NCBI RefSeq assembly: GCF_001274535.1
Contig: NZ_CP012410.1
Span: 1,709,126-1,773,125 of the forward strand
Reading direction: 5' to 3'
Length of the DNA: 64,000 nucleotides
Origin: Leptotrichia sp. oral taxon 212
Lineage (GTDB): Bacteria; Fusobacteriota; Fusobacteriia; Fusobacteriales; Leptotrichiaceae
Part shown: positions 19,101 through 28,415 of the stretch, piece after piece
How the letters are laid out: each line of letters begins with the position of its first letter
Position numbering within the stretch: the first letter of the stretch is position 1
Position numbers and translations under genes: made by a program
Notes under the pieces: model-generated
What the model was told of the DNA's origin: nothing
The model's input: the letters and a program-made list of their open reading frames with translations, nothing else
The model's database searches: none

Positions 19101-20612
19101 TTCCTGTATTGAAAAAGTCTCTCCATTAAAATTTATGGAGTTACTTTCTTTATATCTTATAGCACACATCTGATTATTTATATTTTCTAAATTATTATAT
19201 TCTTCCATCTGGATTTTTTCCAGCTCTTCCACTTCTTTTCCAAGTTTTTCTGAAGTAAAATTTCCTAATTTTTCCGAAATGGTTTCAACAGACTTTCTCA
19301 TATCACTGTTATCATCATCTAAAATTGAAATGCACAATCCCTGTATATCTTCAGGAATTTTTTCCTTTAATACCCTTAATGCTTTTTTAGTCTGACTTGT
19401 TACTAAAACGTTTTTTCCCTGTGCTAAAAAATGTCCTAGCAGATTGGCGATAGTATGTGTTTTACCTGTTCCCGGAGGTCCCTGAACTACAACCGCATTA
19501 TTTCTTTCTATTTGTCTTGCTATATTAATCTGCTCACTGTTTGCATCTTTTACAAATAAAATTTCTTCTTTTTTAAAATTCTTTTTTTGTTCTACGTTTT
19601 CGTTCTCTCCCTCATTCATTACACCGACCAATTCATAAAGATGAGCAGGAATCTCTCCATTTTTTTCTATTTTATCAATTATACTACCTATTGCATTAAC
19701 TATTCCTGTTTCTTTTTTCCTTATAAAAATCAATGGATTATCTTCTATGAATATATCTCCGTCTTCTTTTAAATCTTCTATATTTCCATTTTCAATGAAA
19801 CGCCCTTTGTTAGTTAAACTATGGATAAATTTTTTGAAAAAATCTGAAGTTTCTTTTCTGTTTAACGGATGCAGATTTCTTTCTTTAATTTCCTTTTCCA
19901 GCTCAAAAATATTCTCCAAATGAATATCATTTATTTCATTCAAGAAATTCGTATACAAAAATGGAGAAAAACTTTCATTTGAATGCAAATCTGATAAAAT
20001 TAAAATATTATCTTTAGCATTAAAGTCTATTTTTATCTTTTTTAACAGAACAGGATAGTAAATATTCCTTTCTTTTATTCTGACTATTCCGTTTCCAATC
20101 AGAAGTTCCAATGTTTCTGTTTCTTTGTTAAGTTCCAGATATTTAATGTAAAGAGTGTCAAAAAAATTTCTTACTTCTTCTATAATTAACTGCTTTTCCA
20201 CCCATTGTTCCCTTTTTTCAAGTTCTTTCTGTAATTTTACCTCTATCTCGGGTGTTATATCAGCTATTTCTCCTGAACCGCTTTCTTCATCTCCAATAAA
20301 TATTTTTTCATTAATTTCTATAACTGCTCTGTAATCTCCCCAGTCACCTTCAATCCAAGATAATAAAGCCTTATCTATGTGTAACGGTTTTGTAAAATCA
20401 GGCCTTTTTATTTCTAAAAGTTTACTTTCCTCATTTTCAAAATATTTTTCACCTAAATTTTCATACTCAAAAGCAATGTCCTTATGTTTAGGAAAATTTC
20501 TAAAAAACTCAAGCCATTTTTCTTCATTAATGTTTGTTTTTGTATTTTTCAGATTTTTAGATATTTCTGAAATATAATTGTATAATGCCAATACTTTTTC
20601 CTTATTCTTCAT
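16119..20612 (-). CDS. SF1 helicase with C-terminal Vsr-like nuclease domain
   Basis: A 1497-residue single-chain helicase-nuclease. An N-terminal region of about 360 residues is followed by Walker A QGPPGTGKTHTIANLL near residue 377, a long coiled-coil-rich insertion (about 450-1000), motif II IIDEASQSDI near 1064, motif III GDDKQVSP, then HFQGDERDV and the motif VI-like VAASRAKNQ. Residues about 1360-1480 form a Vsr/MTES_1575-type nuclease fold with RIDMVALFQDKKVAIECDG as the catalytic core. Such fusions occur among uncharacterised SF1 proteins, some in defence contexts. No methylase or partner is adjacent, so defence is only a possibility. The gene is intact. Confidence 0.8.
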   Translation of the reverse strand: MKNKEKVLALYNYISEISKNLKNTKTNINEEKWLEFFRNFPKHKDIAFEYENLGEKYFENEESKLLEIKRPDFTKPLHIDKALLSWIEGDWGDYRAVIEINEKIFIGDEESGSGEIADITPEIEVKLQKELEKREQWVEKQLIIEEVRNFFDTLYIKYLELNKETETLELLIGNGIVRIKERNIYYPVLLKKIKIDFNAKDNILILSDLHSNESFSPFLYTNFLNEINDIHLENIFELEKEIKERNLHPLNRKETSDFFKKFIHSLTNKGRFIENGNIEDLKEDGDIFIEDNPLIFIRKKETGIVNAIGSIIDKIEKNGEIPAHLYELVGVMNEGENENVEQKKNFKKEEILFVKDANSEQINIARQIERNNAVVVQGPPGTGKTHTIANLLGHFLAQGKNVLVTSQTKKALRVLKEKIPEDIQGLCISILDDDNSDMRKSVETISEKLGNFTSEKLGKEVEELEKIQMEEYNNLENINNQMCAIRYKESNSINFNGETFSIQEIGEYLRENSEISEKIPGKISELIACPITNEEFNFLSNEYRQLVTVSEEKEIVSGLNDISDYLDENEFRELVNNKKLAWEELKKLMNEDNFNISDDILYVKGKEIIDLKKFKENYNTRQTVLKELIRNVEKWKVDAAVSGGTNSGNKANWKNFMEDIKKAHKYLNNMKPKLFKKKIDVSGVDPSDAAKMIQELKDAFDNPGFLFGLNIKKVKNKIGKRITLNGETIQDTAECNLLLEYLDLLVKEKELKESWKELIENHDGVSVDSLDGNFIDYAFESIKEIEYFFNWNYLGKEKLLKDIEDIGIDKKYIFKETNISIEEIKNILNSGENIEKTMEIGNKALKFLEKEEKYSLYLAKIKNVSKKDSELDGKFKDSVKNEDTEEYVECLKQLEKIKEKKKYYQKRENILEKISKTAPEWHKVLKTGNIDKLEDIEEVWKWKQLSQELDKLEKEPYEILEKKAAEKRKNIKKVTLELVEKKSWYHVLCFIEKKENLLVSQALRGWEQTIQKIGKGTGKNAALYRKQAKEKMAVCQKAVPAWIMPINKVIDTLNPAENKFDITIIDEASQSDISSLVLLYMAKKVIIVGDDKQVSPLDIGINVEKINSLREKYIKGKIINDDLYGLNSSLYSVAATTYQPLMLKEHFRCVPEIIGYSNKNSYDLKIKPLRESSSSTLKPAVIDYKVSGTRDEKRKINMIEAQTVTALLKSCLELEEYEGSSFGVVSLLGDEQSELIQKMIVEKIDLTDIEKHNILCGNPSHFQGDERDVMFLTMVDSNSGRSSLRMMSDGTEAARKKRYNVAASRAKNQMWVINSLDTDNDLKTGDIRKEFLEYVKSPKEMDLYKKKEKISDSVLEKNAAKYLVSKGYHIVQQWEAGSYRIDMVALFQDKKVAIECDGEKWNNTIENIRQDMEHQNVLERCGWQFIRIRGSKYFKNPEAVMNKVMEELNQKGIYPKNMEDREVLIKERELMNKIKNRASEIIREWNESNNSSKNMRL

Positions 20613-20622
20613 TTTTTCCTTG

Positions 20623-20680
20623 AGTTATCTCAAAAAATTATATTTATCAATTATATATAATTCCTATTTCTGAGATAGCC
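20623..20680. repeat. Short inverted repeat of the TATCTCAAAAA type
   Basis: Upstream of the helicase gene, GTTATCTCAAAAA at 20623-20635 is matched in opposite orientation by TTTCTGAGATAGCC at 20667-20680, about 30 bp apart. The arms resemble the ACTGTCTCAAAA ends seen at 3907-4066. It could be a remnant of the same element or a local hairpin. Confidence 0.4.
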
Positions 20681-20704
20681 TCTCTCCTCCTTTTTATAAA
20701 CATT

Positions 20705-21652
20705 TTACTTTAAGAACATCATAAGTACAGGTATGACAGCTACAAATAAAATCGTGCTTGTAGTAACTACATTTGTAGCATACCCTATATCTCCTTCCGT
20801 TTCATTTGTTAAAATCGGCAATGCCGCAAATACAGGTGCTGCAGACTGTATCACAAATGTTTTTATTTCCAGCGGGTTCAATTGCATAAAACTAGCGGAA
20901 ATTTTAAGTAATACAACCATAACAACTGACGAAAATACAAATCTTCCCAGTAAAGCTAAAATCGTATCCAGATCAAATCTTATACTGTGAAGTCCTGCAT
21001 CAGCAAGAACAATCCCAATATACAGTAACGCAAGAGGAGTAACAATATTACCAAGATACTTGGTAGTTTCCACAAAAGGTTTAGGAATTTCTATTCTGGC
21101 AACTAAAACTGCAAAGGCAAATATAAAAGCCATCAGCGGTGGAGAAAGCAACTTTTTCAGGTTAAATCCTCCTTTTCCCTCCTTCTCTTCTACAGAATCA
21201 TTTTCCAGAAGCATATATCCTAGAGTCCATATTGATATCGTATTTGTTATATAATACATTAAATAATATTTTGAAGCTTCTTCTCCAAAAAGAGCCATAT
21301 TTAAAGGAAGCCCAATAAATATAGTATTTGCATTTACTACTGCATTGTAAAACACTCCCTGACGGCCTTTTCTTATTTTAACTGTTTTTATTATAATATA
21401 AGCTGCTATATATCCAATAATAACTGAAGCAAATGTAAAAATCAGACGATTTGATAATTCTTTCAGGGCACTCATATCTAAATATTTTAGTACGGAATAA
21501 AATATTGAACATGGTAATGCCACATTTGTTATAAGTTTTGATACATTTTCACTGAATGTATGATGAAACCAGTGTCTTTTTCTCAAAATATAACCGATTG
21601 CTATCATGACAATAATGGGAAATATACTTCCCAGTGATGTTAAAAAAATCAT
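20705..21652 (-). CDS. AEC (auxin efflux carrier) family transporter
   Basis: Integral membrane carrier of the AEC family, with about ten hydrophobic segments over 315 residues. It opens GSIFPIIVMIAIGYILRKRH and contains NVALPCSIFYSVLKY and FYNAVVNANTIFIGLPL, the conserved family positions, then the second inverted half ending PVFAALPILTNETEGD. Bacterial members move organic acids such as malate or other small anions; the substrate here cannot be read from sequence. It stands downstream of ilvC behind the terminator at 21695-21721, with its own GAAGGAG ribosome site. Confidence 0.88.
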   Translation of the reverse strand: MIFLTSLGSIFPIIVMIAIGYILRKRHWFHHTFSENVSKLITNVALPCSIFYSVLKYLDMSALKELSNRLIFTFASVIIGYIAAYIIIKTVKIRKGRQGVFYNAVVNANTIFIGLPLNMALFGEEASKYYLMYYITNTISIWTLGYMLLENDSVEEKEGKGGFNLKKLLSPPLMAFIFAFAVLVARIEIPKPFVETTKYLGNIVTPLALLYIGIVLADAGLHSIRFDLDTILALLGRFVFSSVVMVVLLKISASFMQLNPLEIKTFVIQSAAPVFAALPILTNETEGDIGYATNVVTTSTILFVAVIPVLMMFLK

Positions 21653-21694
21653 TTTTTTCTTTCTCCTTCTCTCTTAAATACACTAGTATTATAC

Positions 21695-21721
21695 TAAAAA
21701 AGACTGGAAAAAGTCCAGTCT
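21695..21721 (-). terminator. Intrinsic terminator after ilvC
   Basis: Minus strand: AGACTGG, 7-nt loop, CCAGTCT, then TTTTTT. Perfect 7-bp stem about 70 bp past the ilvC stop. Confidence 0.85.
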
Positions 21722-21789
21722 AATTTAATTTACAATTTTTTACTGTAATGTCTTATCAAAATCCTTTTTAGTCATAATACTTAGAAATA

Positions 21790-22845
<1,056 letters not shown>

Positions 22846-22889
22846 TTAAAATTTACTAAAATTTTGTTTCTTAAGTTTTATGTCACCTT

Positions 22890-22944
22890 AAACATTATAT
22901 GTTTTATAATTAAAAAAGTCAATAATCTAAAACATATATGTTTT
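22890..22944 (-). promoter_or_regulatory. ilvC promoter with two operator-like palindromes
   Basis: Minus strand: -35 TTGACT (22917-22922), 17-bp spacer, -10 TATAAT (22894-22899), about 95 bp before the ilvC ATG. AAACATTATATGTTT (22890-22904) covers the -10, with arms AAACAT/ATGTTT. A perfect 16-bp palindrome, AAAACATATATGTTTT (22929-22944), lies just upstream of the -35. The repeated half-site AAACAT, placed over and next to the promoter, suggests a dimeric repressor. The regulator is unknown. Confidence 0.7.
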
Positions 22945-23235
22945 TATTGTTTAGTATAAATATAATATATTAATTGTTGTTGCAATTTTTAAGAAATGTA
23001 AGAAAACTTATATAATCTTACAGATATTCTTTGCTTTAAATTTATAAATACTTACCAGTTTTTCTAATACTCCATTTTTAAATTTTTGAGTTTGCTCTTC
23101 ATGTCTATGATATATTATTTCTTTCAAAAAGTTTATCAAAATCCATAAGTTTTCTTTTTTTATTAAGATTATTGATTTTGTTTATGTAGTATTAATTTTT
23201 TGATTTGTTATATCAAAGATATAAATCCTATAAAT
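22945..23235. other. Gene-free spacer
   Basis: AT-rich spacer between the ilvC control region and the EamA gene. I see a minus-strand open stretch of about 57 codons without a start (roughly 23010-23185) and no recognisable product; it may be a gene remnant or chance. No clear terminator is visible for the EamA gene. Confidence 0.4.
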
Positions 23236-24291
23236 CTACACTCCCTTACTGTGTATCAATTTATGTTCTTCACTATTTATATAACCTTCATGTTTATGGT
23301 CATGTATTTCTTCTGATGTAAAATGTCTGTGACCATGCTCATGTACAACAACATGCGTGTGAGTTATTCCATCATGTGTATGAACTATTGTGTGGGAATG
23401 ACTATGAATATGATACTTAACCATTGTATCATACACAATAAACATACTGCCGATTATCATAAAAACAAGACCAATGAAGTATGTCAAAGTAAGTTTTTCT
23501 CCGTTTACTATAAATGCTAAAAAAGTACCTACAAACGGAGCCACAGCATAATATGCACTGGTTTTTGCAGCTCCTAAATCCCTTTGTGCCCTGATATACA
23601 TAAAAATACTAAGACCATATGCTACAAATCCAAGCAGTAAAGCAATTATTATATATTTAATTTCGGGAATTCTTTCGCCCAAAATAAGAGCAACTATAAA
23701 TGCACAGCCACCAGAGAAAAAGCCTTTTAGCAAAACAATCTCGTAAGTACTTTTATCTGAAATTTTTCTAGTGCAGTTATTTTCAAGTCCCCAGCAACAA
23801 GTTGCTAGTATAACAAACAATGAACCTAATGAAAACTGGAAACTTACAGAACCTTCAATTGAAAGAACTATACTTGATACTGTAATAAAACCGATAGCAA
23901 TCCATAACTTTGATGTCACCTTCTCCTTAAATATCAAAAGAGCAATAAGAGTCGTTGCTACAATTTCAAAGTTACCAAGTAATGAAGCATTTGAAACTGA
24001 ACCAATATTTATACCAATCATCAGAAATATAGGTGCCATAATATCAAGAACAATCATTCCAATAGTATAAGGAAAATCTGTCTTATTCAATCTTTCGTAT
24101 TTATCTTCATTCTTACTACGGAACAAGTACATAATACCTACACCTATTCCAGCTCCCAAATATAGAAAAGAGGCCATAAATGTAGGAGGAATTTTATTTA
24201 AAAGCACTTTAGAAAATGGTGTATTTATTGCATAAAAAATAGCTGCAAGTAATGCTAAAATTACCGCCATAAATTTTCTACTTTTATCCAT
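23236..24291 (-). CDS. EamA/DMT transporter with histidine-rich tail
   Basis: Drug/metabolite-superfamily carrier of about 351 residues with ten predicted helices in two EamA halves (NTPFSKVLLNKIPPTFMASF near the start, then GCWGLENNCTRKIS-like and GAAKTSAYYAVAPFVGTFLA in the second half). After the last helix, about 58 residues hold 17 histidines in H-x-H patterns such as HIHSHSH and HEHGHRH, which implies metal binding on one membrane face. Substrate unknown. The frame begins at a GTG (24336) inside the upstream ABC gene; AAGGAG lies downstream of that, so the ATG at 24291 is preferred. Confidence 0.82.
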   Translation of the reverse strand: MDKSRKFMAVILALLAAIFYAINTPFSKVLLNKIPPTFMASFLYLGAGIGVGIMYLFRSKNEDKYERLNKTDFPYTIGMIVLDIMAPIFLMIGINIGSVSNASLLGNFEIVATTLIALLIFKEKVTSKLWIAIGFITVSSIVLSIEGSVSFQFSLGSLFVILATCCWGLENNCTRKISDKSTYEIVLLKGFFSGGCAFIVALILGERIPEIKYIIIALLLGFVAYGLSIFMYIRAQRDLGAAKTSAYYAVAPFVGTFLAFIVNGEKLTLTYFIGLVFMIIGSMFIVYDTMVKYHIHSHSHTIVHTHDGITHTHVVVHEHGHRHFTSEEIHDHKHEGYINSEEHKLIHSKGV

Positions 24292-24317
24292 GTTTGATAA
24301 ATCAACTCCTTTTAAAT

Positions 24318-25103
24318 TTATTTCACAATTAACCACGGTCTTTCACTTTCCCAAACAACTTTTACTGGCATTTTGAACATTTCTGACAAAATTTTATCTG
24401 TCAAAATCTCCTTTTTCTTACCTTGAGCTATAATTTTCCCTTTTTCCAAAAGAGCCACATGAGACACCGAAGGTAATATTTCCTCAATCTGATGTGTTAC
24501 ATATATAAAAGGTGTGCTATTCTCTTTTCCTGAATTTTCTTCAAGTACAGATAAAAAATACTCTCTTGCCTTTACATCAAGTCCTGAGCATGGTTCATCC
24601 AAAATCAACAAATCCGGCTCATTCATAAATGCCCGTGCAAGTAATGTCCGTCTTTGCTCACCTTGTGACAATGTTGCGAAATATTTATCCTTGATATAAG
24701 TTATCCCAAAATCTTCAATTATTTTTTCAGCTCTTTTTCTATCTTCAACTGTAACTTCCTCATATATCCCGATAGAACTGAATTTCCCTGATATAACCAC
24801 ATCTTCAAGTTTTTCCCTGTTAAGTGTTCCAAGAAAATTATTCAATGATGAACTTACAAAACCTACTCTTCTTTTTATATTTTTCCATACATAATTCCCA
24901 AATTTATGTCCAAAAATTCTTACTTCTCCAGTTGTTGGAAATATATAAGCCGGTATCATTCCCAGAATAGTAGACTTTCCTGAACCGTTTAGTCCAAGAA
25001 GAGCCCAGTTTTCACCTTCATTTATGTGCCAGTTAATTCCATCCAGAATGACTTTCCCATCCCTTCTAAATGTGACATTTTCATAATGAAGAATCTCTTT
25101 CAT
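24318..25103 (-). CDS. ABC transporter ATPase, ModF/YlmA-like
   Basis: Stand-alone ABC ATP-binding protein (261 residues). Walker A is LLGLNGSGKSTIL near residues 35-47, the signature LSQGEQRRTLLAR near 140, Walker B LLILDEPCSGLDVKAR near 160, and the switch VTHQIEEILP. HYENVTFRRDGKVILDGINW at the start resembles ModF/YlmA-type ATPases. No permease or binding protein is adjacent. It lies between leuB (33 bp) and the EamA gene, which it almost touches, so it may serve a cytoplasmic role or an unlinked permease. Product class is firm, substrate is not. Confidence 0.85.
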   Translation of the reverse strand: MKEILHYENVTFRRDGKVILDGINWHINEGENWALLGLNGSGKSTILGMIPAYIFPTTGEVRIFGHKFGNYVWKNIKRRVGFVSSSLNNFLGTLNREKLEDVVISGKFSSIGIYEEVTVEDRKRAEKIIEDFGITYIKDKYFATLSQGEQRRTLLARAFMNEPDLLILDEPCSGLDVKAREYFLSVLEENSGKENSTPFIYVTHQIEEILPSVSHVALLEKGKIIAQGKKKEILTDKILSEMFKMPVKVVWESERPWLIVK

Positions 25104-25136
25104 AATATATTCCTCTTTTTTATTATTTATATTTTT

Positions 25137-26195
25137 TTATATTCTTCCTGATATTTCTGTTCCCATTTCAGAAGTTCCTATCTTTTTAGTACCTTCCGTA
25201 TAAATGTCATCTGTTCTATATCCATCTTCCAATGTTTTTTCCACTGCTTTTTCTATCGCATCAGCTTCAGCAGATAAATCAAATGAATATCTTAACATCA
25301 TTGCTGCTGAAAGTATTGTGGCTATAGGATTTGCTACATTCTGTCCGGCTATATCTGGTGCAGATCCATGGCTCGGCTCATACAGTCCCTTTTTTCCATC
25401 ACCCAGACTTGCAGATGCCAGCATTCCCAGTGATCCTGTAAGCATTGAAGCCTCATCAGATAAAATATCCCCAAACATATTTTCAGTAAGAATCACATCA
25501 AACTGTCCAGGATTTGAAATCAGCTGCATTGCGGCATTATCCACATACATATGTGAAACTTCCACTTCAGGGTAATCCTTTGCTGTTTCCTCAACAATTT
25601 TTCTCCAAAGTTTTGAAGTATCAAGTACATTATGTTTATCAACACTCGTCAGCTTTCTATTTCTAACTTTTGCTATTTCAAATGCCTTTTTTGTAATTCT
25701 TTCAATTTCAGGTCTTGTGTACGAAAGTGTATCATATGCCTTTTCCTCTGAATATTCCCTATGTCCGAAATAAAGTCCTCCTGTAAGTTCCCTAACTATC
25801 ATTATATCAAGCCCTTCACCTATTATTTCTTCTTTTAGGGGACTTGCGCTTTTCAATGATTTGAATAATGTAGCAGGTCTTAAGTTAGTGTATACTCCGA
25901 GTTGCTTTCTTATTGCAAGCAGTCCTCTTTCCGGTCTCTTCTGCGGGTCAATATTATCCCACTTAGGCCCTCCAATTGCCCCAAGTAAAATTGCATCACT
26001 TTCACTGCATACCTGAATTGTTTCATCAGATAATGGAATACCATACTTATCAATGGATTCTCCCCCTAAATATCCCTGAACATATTCAAACTTGTGTCCA
26101 AACTTTTCTCCGACTTTATCCAGAACTTTTATTGCTTCATCAACTATTTCCGGACCAATCCCATCTCCTTTTAATATTGCAATTTTGTAGTTCAT
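25137..26195 (-). CDS. leuB: 3-isopropylmalate dehydrogenase
   Basis: Third step of leucine synthesis: NAD-dependent oxidative decarboxylation of 3-isopropylmalate. It opens [19 protein letters not shown], has GAIGGPKWD near residue 70, [13 protein letters not shown] near 135, the metal/substrate segment [16 protein letters not shown] near 185, and [20 protein letters not shown] near 240. The frame starts at GTG 26213 directly on the ribosome site; the ATG at 26195, 8 nt behind GGAG, is preferred (352 residues). Separated from leuD by three unrelated small genes. Confidence 0.97.
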   Translation of the reverse strand: MNYKIAILKGDGIGPEIVDEAIKVLDKVGEKFGHKFEYVQGYLGGESIDKYGIPLSDETIQVCSESDAILLGAIGGPKWDNIDPQKRPERGLLAIRKQLGVYTNLRPATLFKSLKSASPLKEEIIGEGLDIMIVRELTGGLYFGHREYSEEKAYDTLSYTRPEIERITKKAFEIAKVRNRKLTSVDKHNVLDTSKLWRKIVEETAKDYPEVEVSHMYVDNAAMQLISNPGQFDVILTENMFGDILSDEASMLTGSLGMLASASLGDGKKGLYEPSHGSAPDIAGQNVANPIATILSAAMMLRYSFDLSAEADAIEKAVEKTLEDGYRTDDIYTEGTKKIGTSEMGTEISGRI

Positions 26196-26259
26196 TTTTA
26201 CAGCTCCTTTCACATCTATCCTTTAATTTTTTTACTGTTATCATTTGATGTGCAATTTT

Positions 26260-26676
26260 TTAATCTTCATTACTATTTTCTATAATTTTCAATGTATTTT
26301 TTGAAATATTAAATTTTGTAATCATACCTAGATTTATTCTTCCTGTGTGTCCGCTTCCTGTAATTTTAATTCCATTTTCAAATTCTATCCGTCTAATTTT
26401 TCTGAGATCAACTTTTTTCATTAAGTTAAAAAATATCATTGGGACATCTATTCTTTTCTTTTTATAATTTTGATAATGAAAATCAGCATCTGACTCTGGA
26501 ACATCATAGTCTAACCCTTTTATAACACATTTAGCATCAGAAATAATATATGAAATTTCATCTACTTTAGGCGCGGTTTTAAAAATACAGTAATCACCTT
26601 TTTGTGAAACTCCCTTAATTCCAGTCCCAAATACAGCTATTGACAATAAAAATAATAAAATAACCAGTTTTTTCAT
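26260..26676 (-). CDS. Small exported protein of unknown function
   Basis: Not recognised. From the ATG at 26676 the protein is 138 residues and begins with a signal peptide (MKKLVILLFLLSIAVFGTG), without an obvious lipobox. The mature part is beta-rich with ITGSGHTGRINLGMITKFNI near the end and two cysteines (in GDYCIF and DAKCVI). Upstream ATGs at 26691 and 26685 are possible, but GGAG sits 9 nt before 26676. It lies between leuB and a PH-like gene. Confidence 0.55.
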   Translation of the reverse strand: MKKLVILLFLLSIAVFGTGIKGVSQKGDYCIFKTAPKVDEISYIISDAKCVIKGLDYDVPESDADFHYQNYKKKRIDVPMIFFNLMKKVDLRKIRRIEFENGIKITGSGHTGRINLGMITKFNISKNTLKIIENSNED

Positions 26677-26732
26677 AAAAACCATCTCCATTCCATTTTT
26701 TTTATTTTACAATATATCCCAGAATACAAAGT

Positions 26733-27203
26733 TTATCCTTCTATCAAATTTCTACTGTCTACTTTTTCCTTCAATCTATCAAAATAACCACCTTCAACTA
26801 GATTATTTCTATTTTGTATCCACCATGCCTTTCCATTAATTTTAAGGAAATTTATTATTTCTTTTTTTACTTTGTTATCAACTTTTATTTCCAATATAAG
26901 TTTATAGTTCAGCCATCCTTTTTTTAATACAATTTTTTTAATATCCTTAACGTCTACTCTTGATGAAAATTCCTTTATTCCACCAAAGGCTCCAACTTTA
27001 AAAAATAATATTTCATCATCTCTGAAAAGAATGTAATAAGGCTGCACTCCTGTCTTAAATATCAGTCCTAAAAGTCCTGACATCAGAAGTGCATTTAAAT
27101 TTCTTTCCCTCTTAATGGCATAAATATAGTTTCCATCATGAACTACATTGTTTTCCTCAAAATATTTTTCCACCCTTAACTGTTCTTTTGATTTTTTTTT
27201 CAT
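26733..27203 (-). CDS. PH-like domain protein of unknown function
   Basis: 156 residues, about 25-45 bp from its neighbours. A hydrophobic segment (LLMSGLLGLIFKTG) near residues 39-52 precedes a beta-rich part with YYILFRDDEILFFKVG, VDVKDIKKIVLKKGWLNYKL and a final helix, which resembles bacterial PH (YcxB/bPH-type) domains. Role unknown. Ribosome site GAAGGAG precedes the ATG. Probably cotranscribed with the leu genes. Confidence 0.55.
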   Translation of the reverse strand: MKKKSKEQLRVEKYFEENNVVHDGNYIYAIKRERNLNALLMSGLLGLIFKTGVQPYYILFRDDEILFFKVGAFGGIKEFSSRVDVKDIKKIVLKKGWLNYKLILEIKVDNKVKKEIINFLKINGKAWWIQNRNNLVEGGYFDRLKEKVDSRNLIEG

Positions 27204-27227
27204 ATCTAATTCTCCTTCTTAAAAAAT

Positions 27228-27767
27228 TTAATCCATATAATATTCATCTATCTCTCCATTAAAATTACACTCAGCATAAAACATTTTATCAACAAAAAAT
27301 AATTTTTCGTGCATAGCAATTGTAAAGCAAGAATCTTCTTCTCCATCACAATAATCAATTATTATTCCCATATCTTGATTATCAAGCAACTTTTTAAACG
27401 CTTCTTTTGTAAGCAAGTTATTTTTCATGATTCTTTCTGTATCTTCTTTTCCAATAATTTTAAGTAATTCTTTTTCCACTTTATCAATACTCTTTGTTTC
27501 ATAATAAATTTCAGAATACTCAGGTTTTACCCATTTTTCTTCATTAAACCAGTCAACAAATTCGTCAGCAAATAAATTTTTACATTTTTTATCCCAATAA
27601 TCTTTATTTCCCAAAATTTTTTCAACCATTTCTTCAACTTTTGATTCATCAACTTCCTCTCCATCAATTTCATCTTCGCCATTATAATACAGTTTCATTT
27701 CTATCTCATGATTTATCCACATCACTTTACGAGTATACTCTCCATCTATGATTTCCCAATTTTTCAT
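27228..27767 (-). CDS. Acidic protein of unknown function
   Basis: Not confidently recognised. 179 residues, rich in Asp/Glu and Trp, without signal or membrane segments: a soluble acidic protein. The C-terminal third (IIIDYCDGEEDSCF and following) is a plausible small alpha/beta domain; a distant DUF2262-like relation crossed my mind but cannot be supported here. Clear GAGGAG ribosome site. It lies just downstream of leuD (18 bp). Acidic soluble proteins of this size are often immunity proteins, which is speculation. Confidence 0.5.
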   Translation of the reverse strand: MKNWEIIDGEYTRKVMWINHEIEMKLYYNGEDEIDGEEVDESKVEEMVEKILGNKDYWDKKCKNLFADEFVDWFNEEKWVKPEYSEIYYETKSIDKVEKELLKIIGKEDTERIMKNNLLTKEAFKKLLDNQDMGIIIDYCDGEEDSCFTIAMHEKLFFVDKMFYAECNFNGEIDEYYMD

Positions 27768-27785
27768 TTTTACTCCTCTTTTAAA

Positions 27786-28361
27786 CTATTTATGATTCTC
27801 CTCGTATTTTCTAATCTCATCTTCATGCTCCAAAGTCAGCCCAATCGAATCCAATCCTTTCAGCAATCTCTGTTTCCAGCTTTCTTCCAGTTCAAAGAAA
27901 TAATCTTTTCCATTTGCAGTCAGTTTATTATTTTCAAGATCAACTGTCACTTTTGCATCTCCAGGAAGTTTAGCCAGCTCCAGTCTGTCCGATTCCGGCA
28001 AAGTTATGGGCAAATGCCCGTTATTCAGCCAGTTCATATAGAATATCCCTGAATATCCTCCTGCAACAATTACATGAAATCCATAATCCTGTAATGCCCA
28101 AGCTGCGTGCTCCCTGCTTGAACCACAGCCAAAGTTATCTCCTGTAATCAAAATTGTTCCTGTCTTATATTCAGGCTTATTTAAATTAAAATCCATATTA
28201 TCTGTTCTGTCTTCATTGTATCTCCATTCATCAAACACATATTGTCCAAATCCTGTTTTTTCGATACTTTTTAAATATTGTTTTGGAATTAATTGATCCG
28301 TGTCAATGTTGTCATTCATTATTGGAACTATTGTTCCTTCATATTTTGTAAATGGTTTCAT
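27786..28361 (-). CDS. leuD: 3-isopropylmalate dehydratase small subunit
   Basis: Small subunit of isopropylmalate isomerase, paired with LeuC in leucine synthesis. It has DNIDTDQLIPKQYLK near residue 17, the hallmark TGDNFGCGSSREHAAWAL near 70, and SGIFYMNWLNNGHLPI near 105. 191 residues is typical of the LeuD1 class. 54 bp downstream of leuC, with which it must form a heterodimer. Confidence 0.97.
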   Translation of the reverse strand: MKPFTKYEGTIVPIMNDNIDTDQLIPKQYLKSIEKTGFGQYVFDEWRYNEDRTDNMDFNLNKPEYKTGTILITGDNFGCGSSREHAAWALQDYGFHVIVAGGYSGIFYMNWLNNGHLPITLPESDRLELAKLPGDAKVTVDLENNKLTANGKDYFFELEESWKQRLLKGLDSIGLTLEHEDEIRKYEENHK

Positions 28362-28415
28362 TTTACTCTCCTAATTTTTATTTTTTAAATAATAACAGTA
28401 ATTATTTTTATAAAA

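Noticed and set aside
23010-23185. Open minus-strand stretch of about 57 codons
   Set aside because: No start codon, no ribosome site and no recognisable motif; may be a remnant but cannot be supported.
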